NCBI GenBank assembly: GCA_005773635.1
Contig: SXHN01000122.1
Coordinates: 62,001 to 126,000 of the forward strand
DNA length: 64,000 nucleotides
Reading direction: 5' to 3'
Source of the DNA: Actinomycetota bacterium
Lineage (GTDB): Bacteria > Actinomycetota > Acidimicrobiia > IMCC26256 > PALSA-610
Below, piece by piece: positions 9,136-19,121 of the stretch. Position 1 is the first letter of the stretch. Each line of letters opens with the position of its first letter. The notes beneath the pieces are model-generated. The model was not told the DNA's origin. It searched no databases and was given only the letters and a program-made list of their open reading frames with translations. The position numbers were made by a program, and so were the translations under genes.

Positions 9136-10641
9136 ATGCATACGCCCCCGAGGCTCGCTCATCTGACGAATTATGTCAGCTATATGACTACTGGCAATCT
9201 CTGGCAATCTGGTTCGACGCACCCACAATCGGGTTCCTACGGTGCTCGCTTGGCCCTGACATCCCGGGCCATTCCCTACCGGGCGGAGACCCCTGTGTCG
9301 CGCCATGCCCAAGGAGCTACTCATCCAATGACCCAATCCAACCGCGCTCGCAAACGCACCACTGCACCTCCGCCAAAAACCGATACCACGGCCACCGCGC
9401 TCACCGGGATCGTGAGCAACGAGCAGCGCCTAGCTCGTAAGGGTACGACGAGCGGACAAGGCAATGACGACGCTCGAGTCACGGTCGCAGGTCGCCTGCT
9501 CGGCGGTGCCGCTGCTCTTGGCATGATCTTCGGGATCGCGTTCACCGGAACGGCCGGCGCCAACGCGAAACCGCAACCACAACCCACCCTGACGGCCAAC
9601 GGCGTGCAGCCGTATGGCGGCCTCAAGGACTTCGGACCTGGAGCCAAACAACAGTTCCACAAACCACTCGTCGCCATTGCAGCCACGCCAAAGAGCAAGG
9701 GATATTGGCTTGCCGCAGCCGATGGCGGCGTGTTCTCGTACGGCGACGCCGACTTCTTCGGCAGCACCGGCAACTTGGCACTCGTTGAACCGGTAGTAGC
9801 GATCGCCAGCACCCCAAGTGGCAACGGATATTGGCTCGCCGCCAAAGACGGCGGCGTATTCTCATTCGGCAAAGCCAAATTCCAAGGCAGCGCCGCGGGA
9901 ATCAGCGATCACAACGTCGTAGGGATTGCCAGCACCCCAAGTGGCAACGGGTACTGGCTCGCCGCCAAAGACGGCGGCGTGTTCTCATTCGGCGACGCCG
10001 AATTCCAAGGCAGCGCGGCTGCGTTCGGCGTCCAATCCCCCATCGTTGGGATCGCGGCAACCAAAACCGGAATGGGCTACTTACTTGTTGCGGCCGACGG
10101 AGGCGTGTATGCATTCGGTGATGCCGAATTTCATGGCAGCGGCTACGCCACGATGCCGCACGATGCCGCTGGCATCGCAACGCTAGATACGGGTTACGCC
10201 ATCGTGCGTTCGAGCGGTTCAGTGTTGACCTTCGGCACCAAATTGCCGAGTATCGGAGACGCAACGGTGGCATCAAGCGACGTCACCACAGTAGGCATGG
10301 CGGCAACTGCAAACGGCTACTGGACGTTGCAAGGGGGCCGGGCCTCTTCGGTCGATCACATGAACCCCTTTTTGGTTTGTACCCGCAAGCATGAATCAAG
10401 CCCGAACCCGCCCGGGTACGACGACGGCTACGCGGCCGTCAACCCGAACGGTCGTTACTTCGGTGCGTATCAATTCGCTCAGCAAACCTGGAACAACACC
10501 GCTCGACATGCAGGCCGCCTCGATCTCGTCGGGGTAAACCCGGCACGAGCAAGCGTGCAGGACCAAGACGAATTGGCATGGGATCTATTCTTGTGGCAGG
10601 GATATTCACCATGGGAACACCGCTGCCTCGGTCTGCGATAA
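9136..10641 (+). CDS. secreted repeat protein with transglycosylase/Rpf-like C-terminal domain (start may be 9328)
   Basis: four ~42-aa GYWLAAxDGGVFSFGDAxFxGS repeats plus decayed ones; NPNGRYFGAYQFAQQTWNNTAR...WEHRC C-terminus. Confidence 0.75.
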   Translation: MHTPPRLAHLTNYVSYMTTGNLWQSGSTHPQSGSYGARLALTSRAIPYRAETPVSRHAQGATHPMTQSNRARKRTTAPPPKTDTTATALTGIVSNEQRLARKGTTSGQGNDDARVTVAGRLLGGAAALGMIFGIAFTGTAGANAKPQPQPTLTANGVQPYGGLKDFGPGAKQQFHKPLVAIAATPKSKGYWLAAADGGVFSYGDADFFGSTGNLALVEPVVAIASTPSGNGYWLAAKDGGVFSFGKAKFQGSAAGISDHNVVGIASTPSGNGYWLAAKDGGVFSFGDAEFQGSAAAFGVQSPIVGIAATKTGMGYLLVAADGGVYAFGDAEFHGSGYATMPHDAAGIATLDTGYAIVRSSGSVLTFGTKLPSIGDATVASSDVTTVGMAATANGYWTLQGGRASSVDHMNPFLVCTRKHESSPNPPGYDDGYAAVNPNGRYFGAYQFAQQTWNNTARHAGRLDLVGVNPARASVQDQDELAWDLFLWQGYSPWEHRCLGLR

Positions 10642-10670
10642 CCCGAATAACCCAAACCCACGGCAGAACG

Positions 10671-10705
10671 CAACAAGCCCGGCCAATGATTGGCCGGGCT
10701 TGTTG
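10671..10705. terminator. hairpin: perfect 16-bp stem, 3-nt loop
   Basis: CAACAAGCCCGGCCAA-TGA-TTGGCCGGGCTTGTTG between two + genes; no T tract. Confidence 0.6.
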
Positions 10706-10721
10706 GCTACGGTGACTTGCA

Positions 10722-12335
10722 ATGGCACTTGAAGATCTCGCCGACTACGGTTTTAGCGACGACGGCCCATGGGTAGTTCGGCCGAAAGACCTCATCTGGG
10801 AGCGTGGCCTCGGCCACATCCGAAATCGAGCAAGAGATTCGGTCCCGCAACTACTCAATCCACATCGACTCCCGCCACTTGGTCGTCTACTCGCGGTATC
10901 CGGGCGCGTCGGTCGCACACTCGCAATCTGGGCTCTACTCGAACGCAGACAAGAACAGTCACCAAGGCGGCGTGCACTTGCGAAACGACTCCGTGTCGAT
11001 TTCGCAAGACTCGGCCCGACGTATATCAAGGTTGGCCAAATCATTTCGTCCGGCGAAGGCCTATTCCCAGAAGAGTTGGTCACAGAATTCAAGTTGCTGC
11101 GTGATCGAGTACCTGCCGAATCGTTTGACCACGTTCGCAAAGTGGTTGAAGCGGAACTCGGCCTCCGGCTTGAAGAAGTCTTTTTGCATTTCGACCGCAC
11201 ACCGCTTGCTGCCGCGTCTATCGCTCAAGTACATGCAGCGCGACTGCAAACCGGCGAGGATGTCGTCGTCAAGGTCCAGCGGCCACGCGTCAGTGAACTT
11301 GTCCGCGACGACATCCGAGCCATGGCATGGCTCGCTCCCAAATTGATCGGGCGCATCCCTATTGCGGCGCTCGCGAACCCGCCAGCACTCGTTGAGCTCT
11401 TCGCAGAAACCATCGTCGAAGAACTCGATTTTCGACTCGAGGCACAAAACATGCTCGACGTCGCCAAAGTGTTGGCACGCACCGGCCAAACAGCAATCAT
11501 TATTCCAAGGCCTCACCCCAAACTTGTTACCCGCCGCGTACTAGTCATGGAACGCCTCGACGGTTACGCGTGGGACGATGTCGAATCGATGAACAACGCA
11601 GGCATCGATACCGCAGCCGTGCTGCACTCCGGGCTTGTGGGGTTTATGGAAGGAGCGATGGTTCACGGCGTGTTCCACGGCGACCTGCACGGCGGCAATC
11701 TCATGGTCCGACCCGACGGACGCACCGTGCTGCTCGACTTCGGCATCACGGGTCGGATGAACGCCAAGGAGCGGATGGCGTTTCTCTTCCTACTCATGGG
11801 TTCCACGACCGGCGATGTTCGTTCGCAACTCCGGGCGCTGCGCGACCTCGGCGCGTTCCCACCCGATACCAATATCGAAGAAGTATTCATCGATTTGGGT
11901 TTGGATCGCCCAATGGTCGATCCGACGACGCTCAGCGCCGACGCTTTACTCACCGAATTGCGCGAACTCACCAAGAAGCTCATGGGCTACGGCGCGCGCA
12001 TACCCAAGGTATTAATGCTGCTCGTAAAGAACCTCATGTTTCTCGACGGATCCATAGCAACCCTGGCACCCGACCTCGACATCATTGGCGAACTCGAACT
12101 GGTCCATACAGAAATCGCGGCGCGCCATGGTGAACAGTTGGCGTCCGAGATGGGCATTGATATGCGCGACGCGGTGTTCGATGCGGACGCAATGAAGATG
12201 TCGCTCGGTGTCGATCCCTCAATTGAGTCGTTGACATACAGAGACATACAGGACCGTCGAGACACGATTCGACGTAACCTAGAAAGCACCCGCACGCGCC
12301 CATCGTTACGGCGCAACAAATCTCCAAAGAAGTAG
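10722..12335 (+). CDS. ABC1/AarF (UbiB-like) atypical kinase
   Basis: GPTYIKVGQIIS, AAASIAQVHAA, VFHGDLHGGNLMV, LLDFGITGRM motifs. Confidence 0.88.
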   Translation: MALEDLADYGFSDDGPWVVRPKDLIWERGLGHIRNRARDSVPQLLNPHRLPPLGRLLAVSGRVGRTLAIWALLERRQEQSPRRRALAKRLRVDFARLGPTYIKVGQIISSGEGLFPEELVTEFKLLRDRVPAESFDHVRKVVEAELGLRLEEVFLHFDRTPLAAASIAQVHAARLQTGEDVVVKVQRPRVSELVRDDIRAMAWLAPKLIGRIPIAALANPPALVELFAETIVEELDFRLEAQNMLDVAKVLARTGQTAIIIPRPHPKLVTRRVLVMERLDGYAWDDVESMNNAGIDTAAVLHSGLVGFMEGAMVHGVFHGDLHGGNLMVRPDGRTVLLDFGITGRMNAKERMAFLFLLMGSTTGDVRSQLRALRDLGAFPPDTNIEEVFIDLGLDRPMVDPTTLSADALLTELRELTKKLMGYGARIPKVLMLLVKNLMFLDGSIATLAPDLDIIGELELVHTEIAARHGEQLASEMGIDMRDAVFDADAMKMSLGVDPSIESLTYRDIQDRRDTIRRNLESTRTRPSLRRNKSPKK

Positions 12336-12341
12336 GAACGT

Positions 12342-13181
12342 ATTCCTGAACTACCCCAAATGCAGGCGCTGTCTGAGCGTATGAGTGACGCCATCGTCGG
12401 CCAGACGTTCGCGGGATACACCGCGTTTGCGTTTCACGGTCTCAAAACTGCGGTACCGAGCCCCGACGTACTCATCGGCACTCCAATCTCGGCGATCGGG
12501 CGGCGAGCGAAGTACGTGTGGTTTGGGTTCGACAGCGGCATCCGCATGGTGTTTCATCTTTCGCAAGCTGGGCGCTTGGACATCGAACCAACGATGAAAT
12601 CAACCAAGCCCAAGGGTGCAGTCGTGCGCTGGAAATTTGGCGATGGAAGCGCCATGTTGTTGCGCGAATGGGGTACTGAACGAAAAGCCGGATGGTGGAT
12701 CTTCGCAGCCGGCGACGACGGACCCATGGCACGATTGGGCCCCGAACCGCAGTCCGAAGCCTTCAACCATCTCATTCGCACCAGCACAGACGGACGACGT
12801 ATTCATACCCTGCTGCGCGATCAACGCACCGTCGCCGGAATCGGCCGTGGTTACAGCGACGACATTTTGCATCGCGCCAAGCTGTCGCCGTTCGCGTCAC
12901 TGAAGACAATGTCATCAGAGGTGCGAGAAATATTGCTCGAGTCGATCAACTACACACTCGAAGATGGCCTCCAACGAGAACGGCAACGATCCGGTGGGCT
13001 CTCGGAACCCAAGCTCGGTGAACATTTCGCCGTGCACGGAAAGCATGGTTTGCCATGCCCTGCGTGCGGAACTGATTTAGCGCACGTGTCGTACGAGTCG
13101 CACGAGGTTGTGTATTGCCCGCCATGTCAAACCAACGGCAAAGTGCTCGCGGACCGACGCATGTCGCGTTTGTTGAAATAG
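12342..13181 (+). CDS. Fpg/Nei family DNA glycosylase, proposed ATT start
   Basis: codons ATT CCT GAA CTA CCC CAA ATG give (M)PELPQM; RRAKYVW lysine loop; C-terminal CPAC...CPPC zinc finger. Confidence 0.75.
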   Translation: MPELPQMQALSERMSDAIVGQTFAGYTAFAFHGLKTAVPSPDVLIGTPISAIGRRAKYVWFGFDSGIRMVFHLSQAGRLDIEPTMKSTKPKGAVVRWKFGDGSAMLLREWGTERKAGWWIFAAGDDGPMARLGPEPQSEAFNHLIRTSTDGRRIHTLLRDQRTVAGIGRGYSDDILHRAKLSPFASLKTMSSEVREILLESINYTLEDGLQRERQRSGGLSEPKLGEHFAVHGKHGLPCPACGTDLAHVSYESHEVVYCPPCQTNGKVLADRRMSRLLK

Positions 13182-13201
13182 GCGCAGGTACTCAAACAAT
13201 T

Positions 13202-13741
13202 TCACCAGTTGCCTGAACCCGGGACACCTTTGAACGGCCCCTTGATATTCGCGGTAATCCACCCTCCATAAAATCCACCGGGCTGCGGTATCACCAACTC
13301 ACCATCGAAGTAGCACGCGTCCATTCTGTCGGCATAGATCGCAATGTGACCACGCAAGGCTGCGAATGCTGGGCTTGGATTTTCGTACGACCAACCTGCG
13401 TTGATGGCGCTCTGTTCACCGCCACGAAGCGTGTAATAGCTCGCCCGGCCCTTCCATTCGCAGTAACTCGTACCGTCGCCGAGAACCACCGAACCTTCAA
13501 GAAAGGCATCAAGCGGCAGGTAATAGTTTGGGGGGTGACTGGTTTCCAACACTCGAAACGCACGCTGCGTGGTGGCAATCAGTACACCGCCTAGCACTAC
13601 ATCAATGCGTTTCGATACGCCTTCCAGGCTGGGCGGGCGCGAATACTCCCAAACCGATTCCTCTCCTTCGCGGATCGGGTCAGGAATAGGCCGTTGACTC
13701 ATCACAGCATGGAGTGTGTCCGATAGCGAGCTTCGTTGCAT
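13202..13741 (-). CDS. DUF427-like protein
   Basis: SHPPNYYLPLDAF...CEWKGRASYYTL motifs. Confidence 0.75.
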   Translation of the reverse strand: MQRSSLSDTLHAVMSQRPIPDPIREGEESVWEYSRPPSLEGVSKRIDVVLGGVLIATTQRAFRVLETSHPPNYYLPLDAFLEGSVVLGDGTSYCEWKGRASYYTLRGGEQSAINAGWSYENPSPAFAALRGHIAIYADRMDACYFDGELVIPQPGGFYGGWITANIKGPFKGVPGSGNW

Positions 13742-13794
13742 AGTCGTATCGACGCTCGCATCAACGCTTTGGTTCCCATCGACAACGAGGTCGA

Positions 13795-14766
13795 TTACCC
13801 GGTCCGGACTGCGCCCGTATTCACAACTTCAAACGCAGTACCAGGAATGGACTTCAGCTGATTCAGATCGTTGTCATCCCAGCCGGGTTCGGCCGTGCCG
13901 GTGATGAACCAGTTCGATCCATTATCGGCAACGATGATTCCGTATCGCTTCATCGCAACTGCGATCACTTTCGACTGACCACGCAGCTTCGAAATGTCAA
14001 AGTTCGCCTTCATCCTCAACCGCATCCCCATAGCCGGGCGCGTCGCATCAGTACTCGACGAGGCAAAATGCGTTGCGGGCAACACGTAGCCGCGGCGGGT
14101 CTGCGAAAACGTGACCCGCACCGCGTGGCGAATCGCTCCCGCATTCACTTCATCGAGGCGCACAAGGCCTGGAAGTATTGGGAGTCCGGCGGCGTCGGCC
14201 GAGGTCCAGCCCAACGGACGCAATTCGTTCGATGCCAAGTTCCAAACTGCGCCCGAATCGGCATCCCAGTGTCCGCCTCTCCAAAACGCTCGGTACAACT
14301 CGTAGATCCGGCACGTCCCTCGCTGGACAACAATCGCATGCCGGTCTCCCGAGCTCGCTGCACCGCCCTCAACTGGGGTCGTTGCGGGCATCGGATACGG
14401 CCCCGGATCACTCTCATCGCCATAGGCAACAAAGCGAACCGGCACCTTGGGTTGCGAAGCTGACACGATCTTGTACGGAATGCCGTAGACGCCGCCTCCA
14501 CCGAAATCGGCATGCAGGAATTTGCCGCCCGCACTCTGGATATTAGCGATTATCGCAGCACTATCGGACCGCAAAGCAAGCTTGGATACATCTTGATTCC
14601 ATGCGTTGTCCGACGGAAAGGTGGGGCAACCTGCGATCATGGGCGCGGTGCTAGTCACTGGCCGTGGCGTACCCGAGCCACCCGGCGGCGCAACAATAGG
14701 CGTGCAGCCCGCGACAACCGCGGCGGCGACGCCATACCAACGAATGTTGAGCCGTCGACCGCGCAC
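13795..14766 (-). CDS. secreted lipoprotein of unknown function
   Basis: signal peptide with VVAGC lipobox-like site; FPSDNAWNQDVS; no known domain recognised. Confidence 0.55.
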   Translation of the reverse strand: MRGRRLNIRWYGVAAAVVAGCTPIVAPPGGSGTPRPVTSTAPMIAGCPTFPSDNAWNQDVSKLALRSDSAAIIANIQSAGGKFLHADFGGGGVYGIPYKIVSASQPKVPVRFVAYGDESDPGPYPMPATTPVEGGAASSGDRHAIVVQRGTCRIYELYRAFWRGGHWDADSGAVWNLASNELRPLGWTSADAAGLPILPGLVRLDEVNAGAIRHAVRVTFSQTRRGYVLPATHFASSSTDATRPAMGMRLRMKANFDISKLRGQSKVIAVAMKRYGIIVADNGSNWFITGTAEPGWDDNDLNQLKSIPGTAFEVVNTGAVRTG

Positions 14767-14831
14767 GGTTGCATCCCCCTATGGATTGTTCTCGAACCTA
14801 CGACGATCATCGGCATTTCCGGGGTCGTAGC

Positions 14832-15746
14832 ATGAGCGGGTTGGCGTCAATCTCGCCGAATCTTTGCCCGACTCTTGACGAAACGGACCTCGCAGTGCTC
14901 GCTTCCATCCCTAGCCCGGCCGACGGAGTGTGGGAGATCGGCCCATTGCCCCTGCACGCATATGGGTTGCTGCTCGCAATCGGAGTCATCGTCGCCGCGA
15001 GAGTCGCCGAAGGTCGTGCACAACGCCGAGGATTCGCCGAAGGACTCGTCAGTGAGCTCGCCACCAAACTCATCATCGGTGGCGTCGTCGGTGCGCGGGT
15101 GTACCACCTCTTTACCGGCTACGACTGGGACACAAAGGGCATCGCCGGGACGGTCAAAATCTGGGAGGGTGGGCTCTCGATCTGGGGAGCAGTCGCCGGT
15201 GGCGCGGTCGCACTGGTCTGGTCGGCGCGCAAGCGCAACCTCGACACAATCCTGTTGTGTGACGCGCTTGGCCCTGCTGTGATCATTGGCCAAGGCATCG
15301 GCCGGTGGGGCAACTATTTCAACCAGGAACTCTTCGGTAGACCGACCACGCTGCCGTGGGGGCTCGAGATCCTTCCCCAACATCGCCCAACTGGCTACAG
15401 CAAATTCGAAACATTCCACCCGACGTTCCTGTACGAATCGCTCTGGTGCTTTGCGGCGTTCAGCATCATCGTTGTATTGGAACGCAGCGGCAAACTCAAG
15501 CGAGGCCAATCGTTCACGCTCTATATCGCGCTGTATACCTTCGAACGATTCTTCATGGAACTCCTACGAGTCGACGACGCCACCAAACTCTTGGGAATGC
15601 GCTTCAACGCGCTGCTTTCTGCGCTGATGTTCATCGTGAGTTCGGCTCTCTTCGTTCGGTTTGGTCAAATCGGACGACTTCAATTCACAGAGATGTCTCA
15701 GGAGCCCAGCGAGGCCGAGGATTCAACTGAACCCGTCGCGCCCTAG
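14832..15746 (+). CDS. lgt: prolipoprotein diacylglyceryl transferase
   Basis: GARVYHLFT, IGRWGNYFNQELFG, HPTFLYESLW motifs. Confidence 0.93.
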   Translation: MSGLASISPNLCPTLDETDLAVLASIPSPADGVWEIGPLPLHAYGLLLAIGVIVAARVAEGRAQRRGFAEGLVSELATKLIIGGVVGARVYHLFTGYDWDTKGIAGTVKIWEGGLSIWGAVAGGAVALVWSARKRNLDTILLCDALGPAVIIGQGIGRWGNYFNQELFGRPTTLPWGLEILPQHRPTGYSKFETFHPTFLYESLWCFAAFSIIVVLERSGKLKRGQSFTLYIALYTFERFFMELLRVDDATKLLGMRFNALLSALMFIVSSALFVRFGQIGRLQFTEMSQEPSEAEDSTEPVAP

Positions 15747-15755
15747 GTTGGGCAA

Positions 15756-16511
15756 GTGAACCTGCCTGCGCCTCCGCCCGCTCCCGTCTCGTTCGCCGCA
15801 TCAGCAGTCGGAGCGGTCAAGACCTACGGCGAAGGCGACACCGAAGTGCGGGCACTCGACGGAGTGACAGTGCACTTCGAGCAGGGCCGGCTGAGTGCAA
15901 TCATGGGGCCATCGGGATCAGGCAAAAGTACGTTGCTGCATTGTCTCGCGGGTCTCGATCAGCTCACTGCAGGAAAGATCTACCTCGGAGCAATGGAGAT
16001 CAGCTCACTCTCCGAAACTGAACTCACCAGAGTGCGCCGCGACCAGCTTGGCTTTGTGTTCCAGGCGTACAACCTGATCCCCACACTCAACGCCTACGAA
16101 AACATAGTTTTGCCAACCGCACTCGCCGGCCGCGAACCTGATCATGAGTGGGTGAATCGGGTTATCGATGTCGTCGGACTCGCAAATCGACTCACACACC
16201 GCCCCAGCGAACTTTCCGGCGGACAACAGCAACGTGTCGCTGTAGCTCGGGCACTCGCGAATCACCCTCAAGTGGTGTTTGCCGACGAACCAACCGGCAA
16301 CTTGGATTCTCGATCACGCGGCGACATCTTGCGATTCATGCGGCTTGCCGTCGACGAATTCAACCAAACGATCGTGATGGTTACTCACGATCCGATCGCC
16401 GCGTCAATCGCAGATCGGGTCGTGTTTGTCAGCGACGGCAAAATTGTCGCCGAGGAACTCAATCCCTCTGCTGAGTCGCTCTCCGGCCGCATGGCTCGAA
16501 TCGAATCCTGA
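15756..16511 (+). CDS. ABC transporter ATP-binding protein (MacB/LolD-like)
   Basis: GPSGSGKST, LSGGQQQRVAVARAL, VFADEPTGNLD. Confidence 0.92.
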   Translation: MNLPAPPPAPVSFAASAVGAVKTYGEGDTEVRALDGVTVHFEQGRLSAIMGPSGSGKSTLLHCLAGLDQLTAGKIYLGAMEISSLSETELTRVRRDQLGFVFQAYNLIPTLNAYENIVLPTALAGREPDHEWVNRVIDVVGLANRLTHRPSELSGGQQQRVAVARALANHPQVVFADEPTGNLDSRSRGDILRFMRLAVDEFNQTIVMVTHDPIAASIADRVVFVSDGKIVAEELNPSAESLSGRMARIES

Positions 16512-16522
16512 GCAAGCTCGTA

Positions 16523-19099
16523 ATGTTCAAACTGCTGATCCGCGGTATTCGTGCCCACCTCGTGCGATTTCTATTGACCGGCGTCGCCATCATTTTGGGC
16601 ATCACGTTCCTCGCGGGCTCATTCGTCATCACCGACACCATTCGAGTGTCATTTGATGATCTCTTCACGCAACTCACTGCGGGCACTGACGTTGTTGTGC
16701 AAGGCCCCCTGGTGGTAGGGCAATTCAACGACCCCGACGAGGCCGAGAAACGGGGCCCCGTATCGGCGTCGCTGCTCGCCACTATCCGCGCATTGCCCGG
16801 CGTCGCTGCTGCAGAAGGCACAATCCAAACCGATGGTGATCAACCCGTCGCGCTAATCGGCTCAAACAGCAAACCGATTGCTGGGCGGATCGCGCAACAG
16901 TTCGGATACAGCTGGACCAACACTGCCGACTTCACACCGTGGCGCATCGCCGAAGGTCGGCCGCCGCGAGATCGCAACGAGATTGTCGTCGATGCCGAGT
17001 CGGCGCGCGACGGCAAGCTCAAGATCGGTGCAAAGGTCTTGGTCAATGCCCCGCCTGATAAAGCCCGTCGCTACAACCTTGTGGGCATCGCGCGCTTTGG
17101 ACGCGTGGATAGACCGATTGGCGCGACAGGTGCCCTGTTTACGATCGAAGAAATGCAACGGATCACTCGACTGCCGGGGCAATTTCGCCAGATCTTGATT
17201 CACGCCGACGACGGCGTTTCGCCGCAGGAATTGCGCTCGCGAGTTGCGGCGGCAGTCAAGGTCGCGAATGTCGACGTCGTGACCGGCGACCAATATCGAA
17301 CGCAGCAACAAAATCAGATACGACGCGTGTTGAAGTTCGTCTATATCGGACTGTTTGTGTTTGCGCTCATCGGACTACTCGTCGGCGGGTTCATCATCTT
17401 CAACACGTTCACCGTGATCTTGGCGCAACGCACCCGCGAGTTGGCGCTGTTGCGCGCCATCGGCGCGGGCCCGCGCCAAATCGTGCTCTCGGTTCTCGGG
17501 GAGGCATTCGCGGTAGGGATTGTTGCGTCAACCCTTGGCGTGCTCGGTGGCATTGGGCTCGCCATCGGCTTGAGAACCATGCTCGAGTGGTTGAACTTGG
17601 CGTTACCCGCGGGAGACCTCATCGTCGAGACTCGCACCGTCGTATTGGGTATCGTCGTTGGCACAATCGTCACGATGATCGCAGCACTAGTACCAGCTGT
17701 GCGGACTGCCCGGATACGACCGATCGCCGCGTTGCGCGAATCCGCAGTGGAACAACCGCTTCCGAAGGCATCACGCACGTTGTTCGGCGGAACCGTCATG
17801 GCGCTGGGGCTCGCGGCGGTCGCAGCGGGGTTATTCACCAAGCTCGACAACGGCGTCACAATCGCTGCAGCCGGCGCGATCGTCTTGTTTACGGGCGTCT
17901 TCATCGTCAGCCCCGTGCTCGTACCGCCCGCGGCGCGAGCACTCGGATGGATCCCCACGAAGGTCAGCGGCATTTCGGGAAGGCTTGCACGAGACAACGC
18001 TTACCGCAATCCACGCCGTAGCGCATGGACAGCAATCGCACTCACCTTAGGTGTTGCAATCGTTGGTTTGGTCACAATCGTGACGTCCTCATTCAAAGTC
18101 ACCATCTCGGCCGCGCTCGACAACCAGCTCGGCACCACCGACTATTTCGTTTCTGGATCTCTCAGCCCTGATATCACCCAACGGATCGGTGCTGTGGACA
18201 GCGTTGAAGCCGCAATGGGTGTCGGCTTCGCAGAACCGATTATTCAGCTTCCCAATAGCAAGCGCCTTGACGACGCTCGACTCGTCCTCGCCATCGACCC
18301 ACGGGTCGTCACTCAGTTCGTCGACCTGGGGGAGACAAGCGGCACAATCGGAGATCTTGCAAACGGCGGCATCGCGATTCCGCGCTCGCTCGCCAACAAG
18401 CACGACCTCAAACTGGGTTCGAGCCTGTACGCGAAATTCACTAAGGATCAGGTCAACCTAACGGTCGTGGCTATCTTCGAAAAAAAGGTATTCGACCGAC
18501 CCGCGCTCCTCATTGATCGCGCGCTGTACCAAAAAGTTGCCGACCTACCCATCGACTTCTTTTCGGTAGCGCTCGCCAAGCCGGGAGCCGATACCGATAT
18601 AGGCGCCGAACAAATCGAAAAGGCGCTCAGCGACTACCCAACGGCCCAGGTCAGAAACTTCGACCAATTCAAAGCCTCCCAAGAACAACAAATCGATCAA
18701 GCGCTGTTCTTGTTCTACGGGCTACTCCTGCTTGCGATCGTGATCGCGCTCATAGGCATCGTGAACACGCTGGCGCTGTCGGTTCATGAACGCACCCATG
18801 AAATCGGACTCCTCAGGGCGGTCGGCACCTCGCGGCTACAGATCGCCATTTCGATCGCTTGGGAGTCCGTCATCATTGCCATCTTCGGAGCTGTACTAGG
18901 GATCATGATTGGCATTGTGATGGGAGCAATCTTGGTGACGTCGCTACGTACACAAAACTTAGTGACCAAGATCGACTTGGCGATCCCGCGCCTCATACTG
19001 ATCGCAGTGATCGCCGGCTTCGCCGGGATCTTCGCGGCCATCGTGCCCGCGTATCGGGCAGCGAAACTCAACGTGCTCGAAGCAATCCGTACCGAATAG
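16523..19099 (+). CDS. FtsX-like ABC transporter permease
   Basis: two FtsX-type modules (LALLRAIGAGPRQI; IGLLRAVGTSRLQI). Confidence 0.9.
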   Translation: MFKLLIRGIRAHLVRFLLTGVAIILGITFLAGSFVITDTIRVSFDDLFTQLTAGTDVVVQGPLVVGQFNDPDEAEKRGPVSASLLATIRALPGVAAAEGTIQTDGDQPVALIGSNSKPIAGRIAQQFGYSWTNTADFTPWRIAEGRPPRDRNEIVVDAESARDGKLKIGAKVLVNAPPDKARRYNLVGIARFGRVDRPIGATGALFTIEEMQRITRLPGQFRQILIHADDGVSPQELRSRVAAAVKVANVDVVTGDQYRTQQQNQIRRVLKFVYIGLFVFALIGLLVGGFIIFNTFTVILAQRTRELALLRAIGAGPRQIVLSVLGEAFAVGIVASTLGVLGGIGLAIGLRTMLEWLNLALPAGDLIVETRTVVLGIVVGTIVTMIAALVPAVRTARIRPIAALRESAVEQPLPKASRTLFGGTVMALGLAAVAAGLFTKLDNGVTIAAAGAIVLFTGVFIVSPVLVPPAARALGWIPTKVSGISGRLARDNAYRNPRRSAWTAIALTLGVAIVGLVTIVTSSFKVTISAALDNQLGTTDYFVSGSLSPDITQRIGAVDSVEAAMGVGFAEPIIQLPNSKRLDDARLVLAIDPRVVTQFVDLGETSGTIGDLANGGIAIPRSLANKHDLKLGSSLYAKFTKDQVNLTVVAIFEKKVFDRPALLIDRALYQKVADLPIDFFSVALAKPGADTDIGAEQIEKALSDYPTAQVRNFDQFKASQEQQIDQALFLFYGLLLLAIVIALIGIVNTLALSVHERTHEIGLLRAVGTSRLQIAISIAWESVIIAIFGAVLGIMIGIVMGAILVTSLRTQNLVTKIDLAIPRLILIAVIAGFAGIFAAIVPAYRAAKLNVLEAIRTE

Positions 19100-19121
19100 C
19101 TGCAGCCGTTCGGTACGGATT
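19084..19121. terminator. bidirectional terminator-like hairpin between converging genes
   Basis: perfect 13-bp arms AATCCGTACCGAA / TTCGGTACGGATT, 12-nt loop containing the upstream TAG. Confidence 0.6.

Noticed and set aside
9180-9327. c-di-AMP (ydaO) riboswitch
   Set aside because: Context (Rpf-like gene) is suggestive, but I could not find the conserved segments; kept only as an unassigned leader
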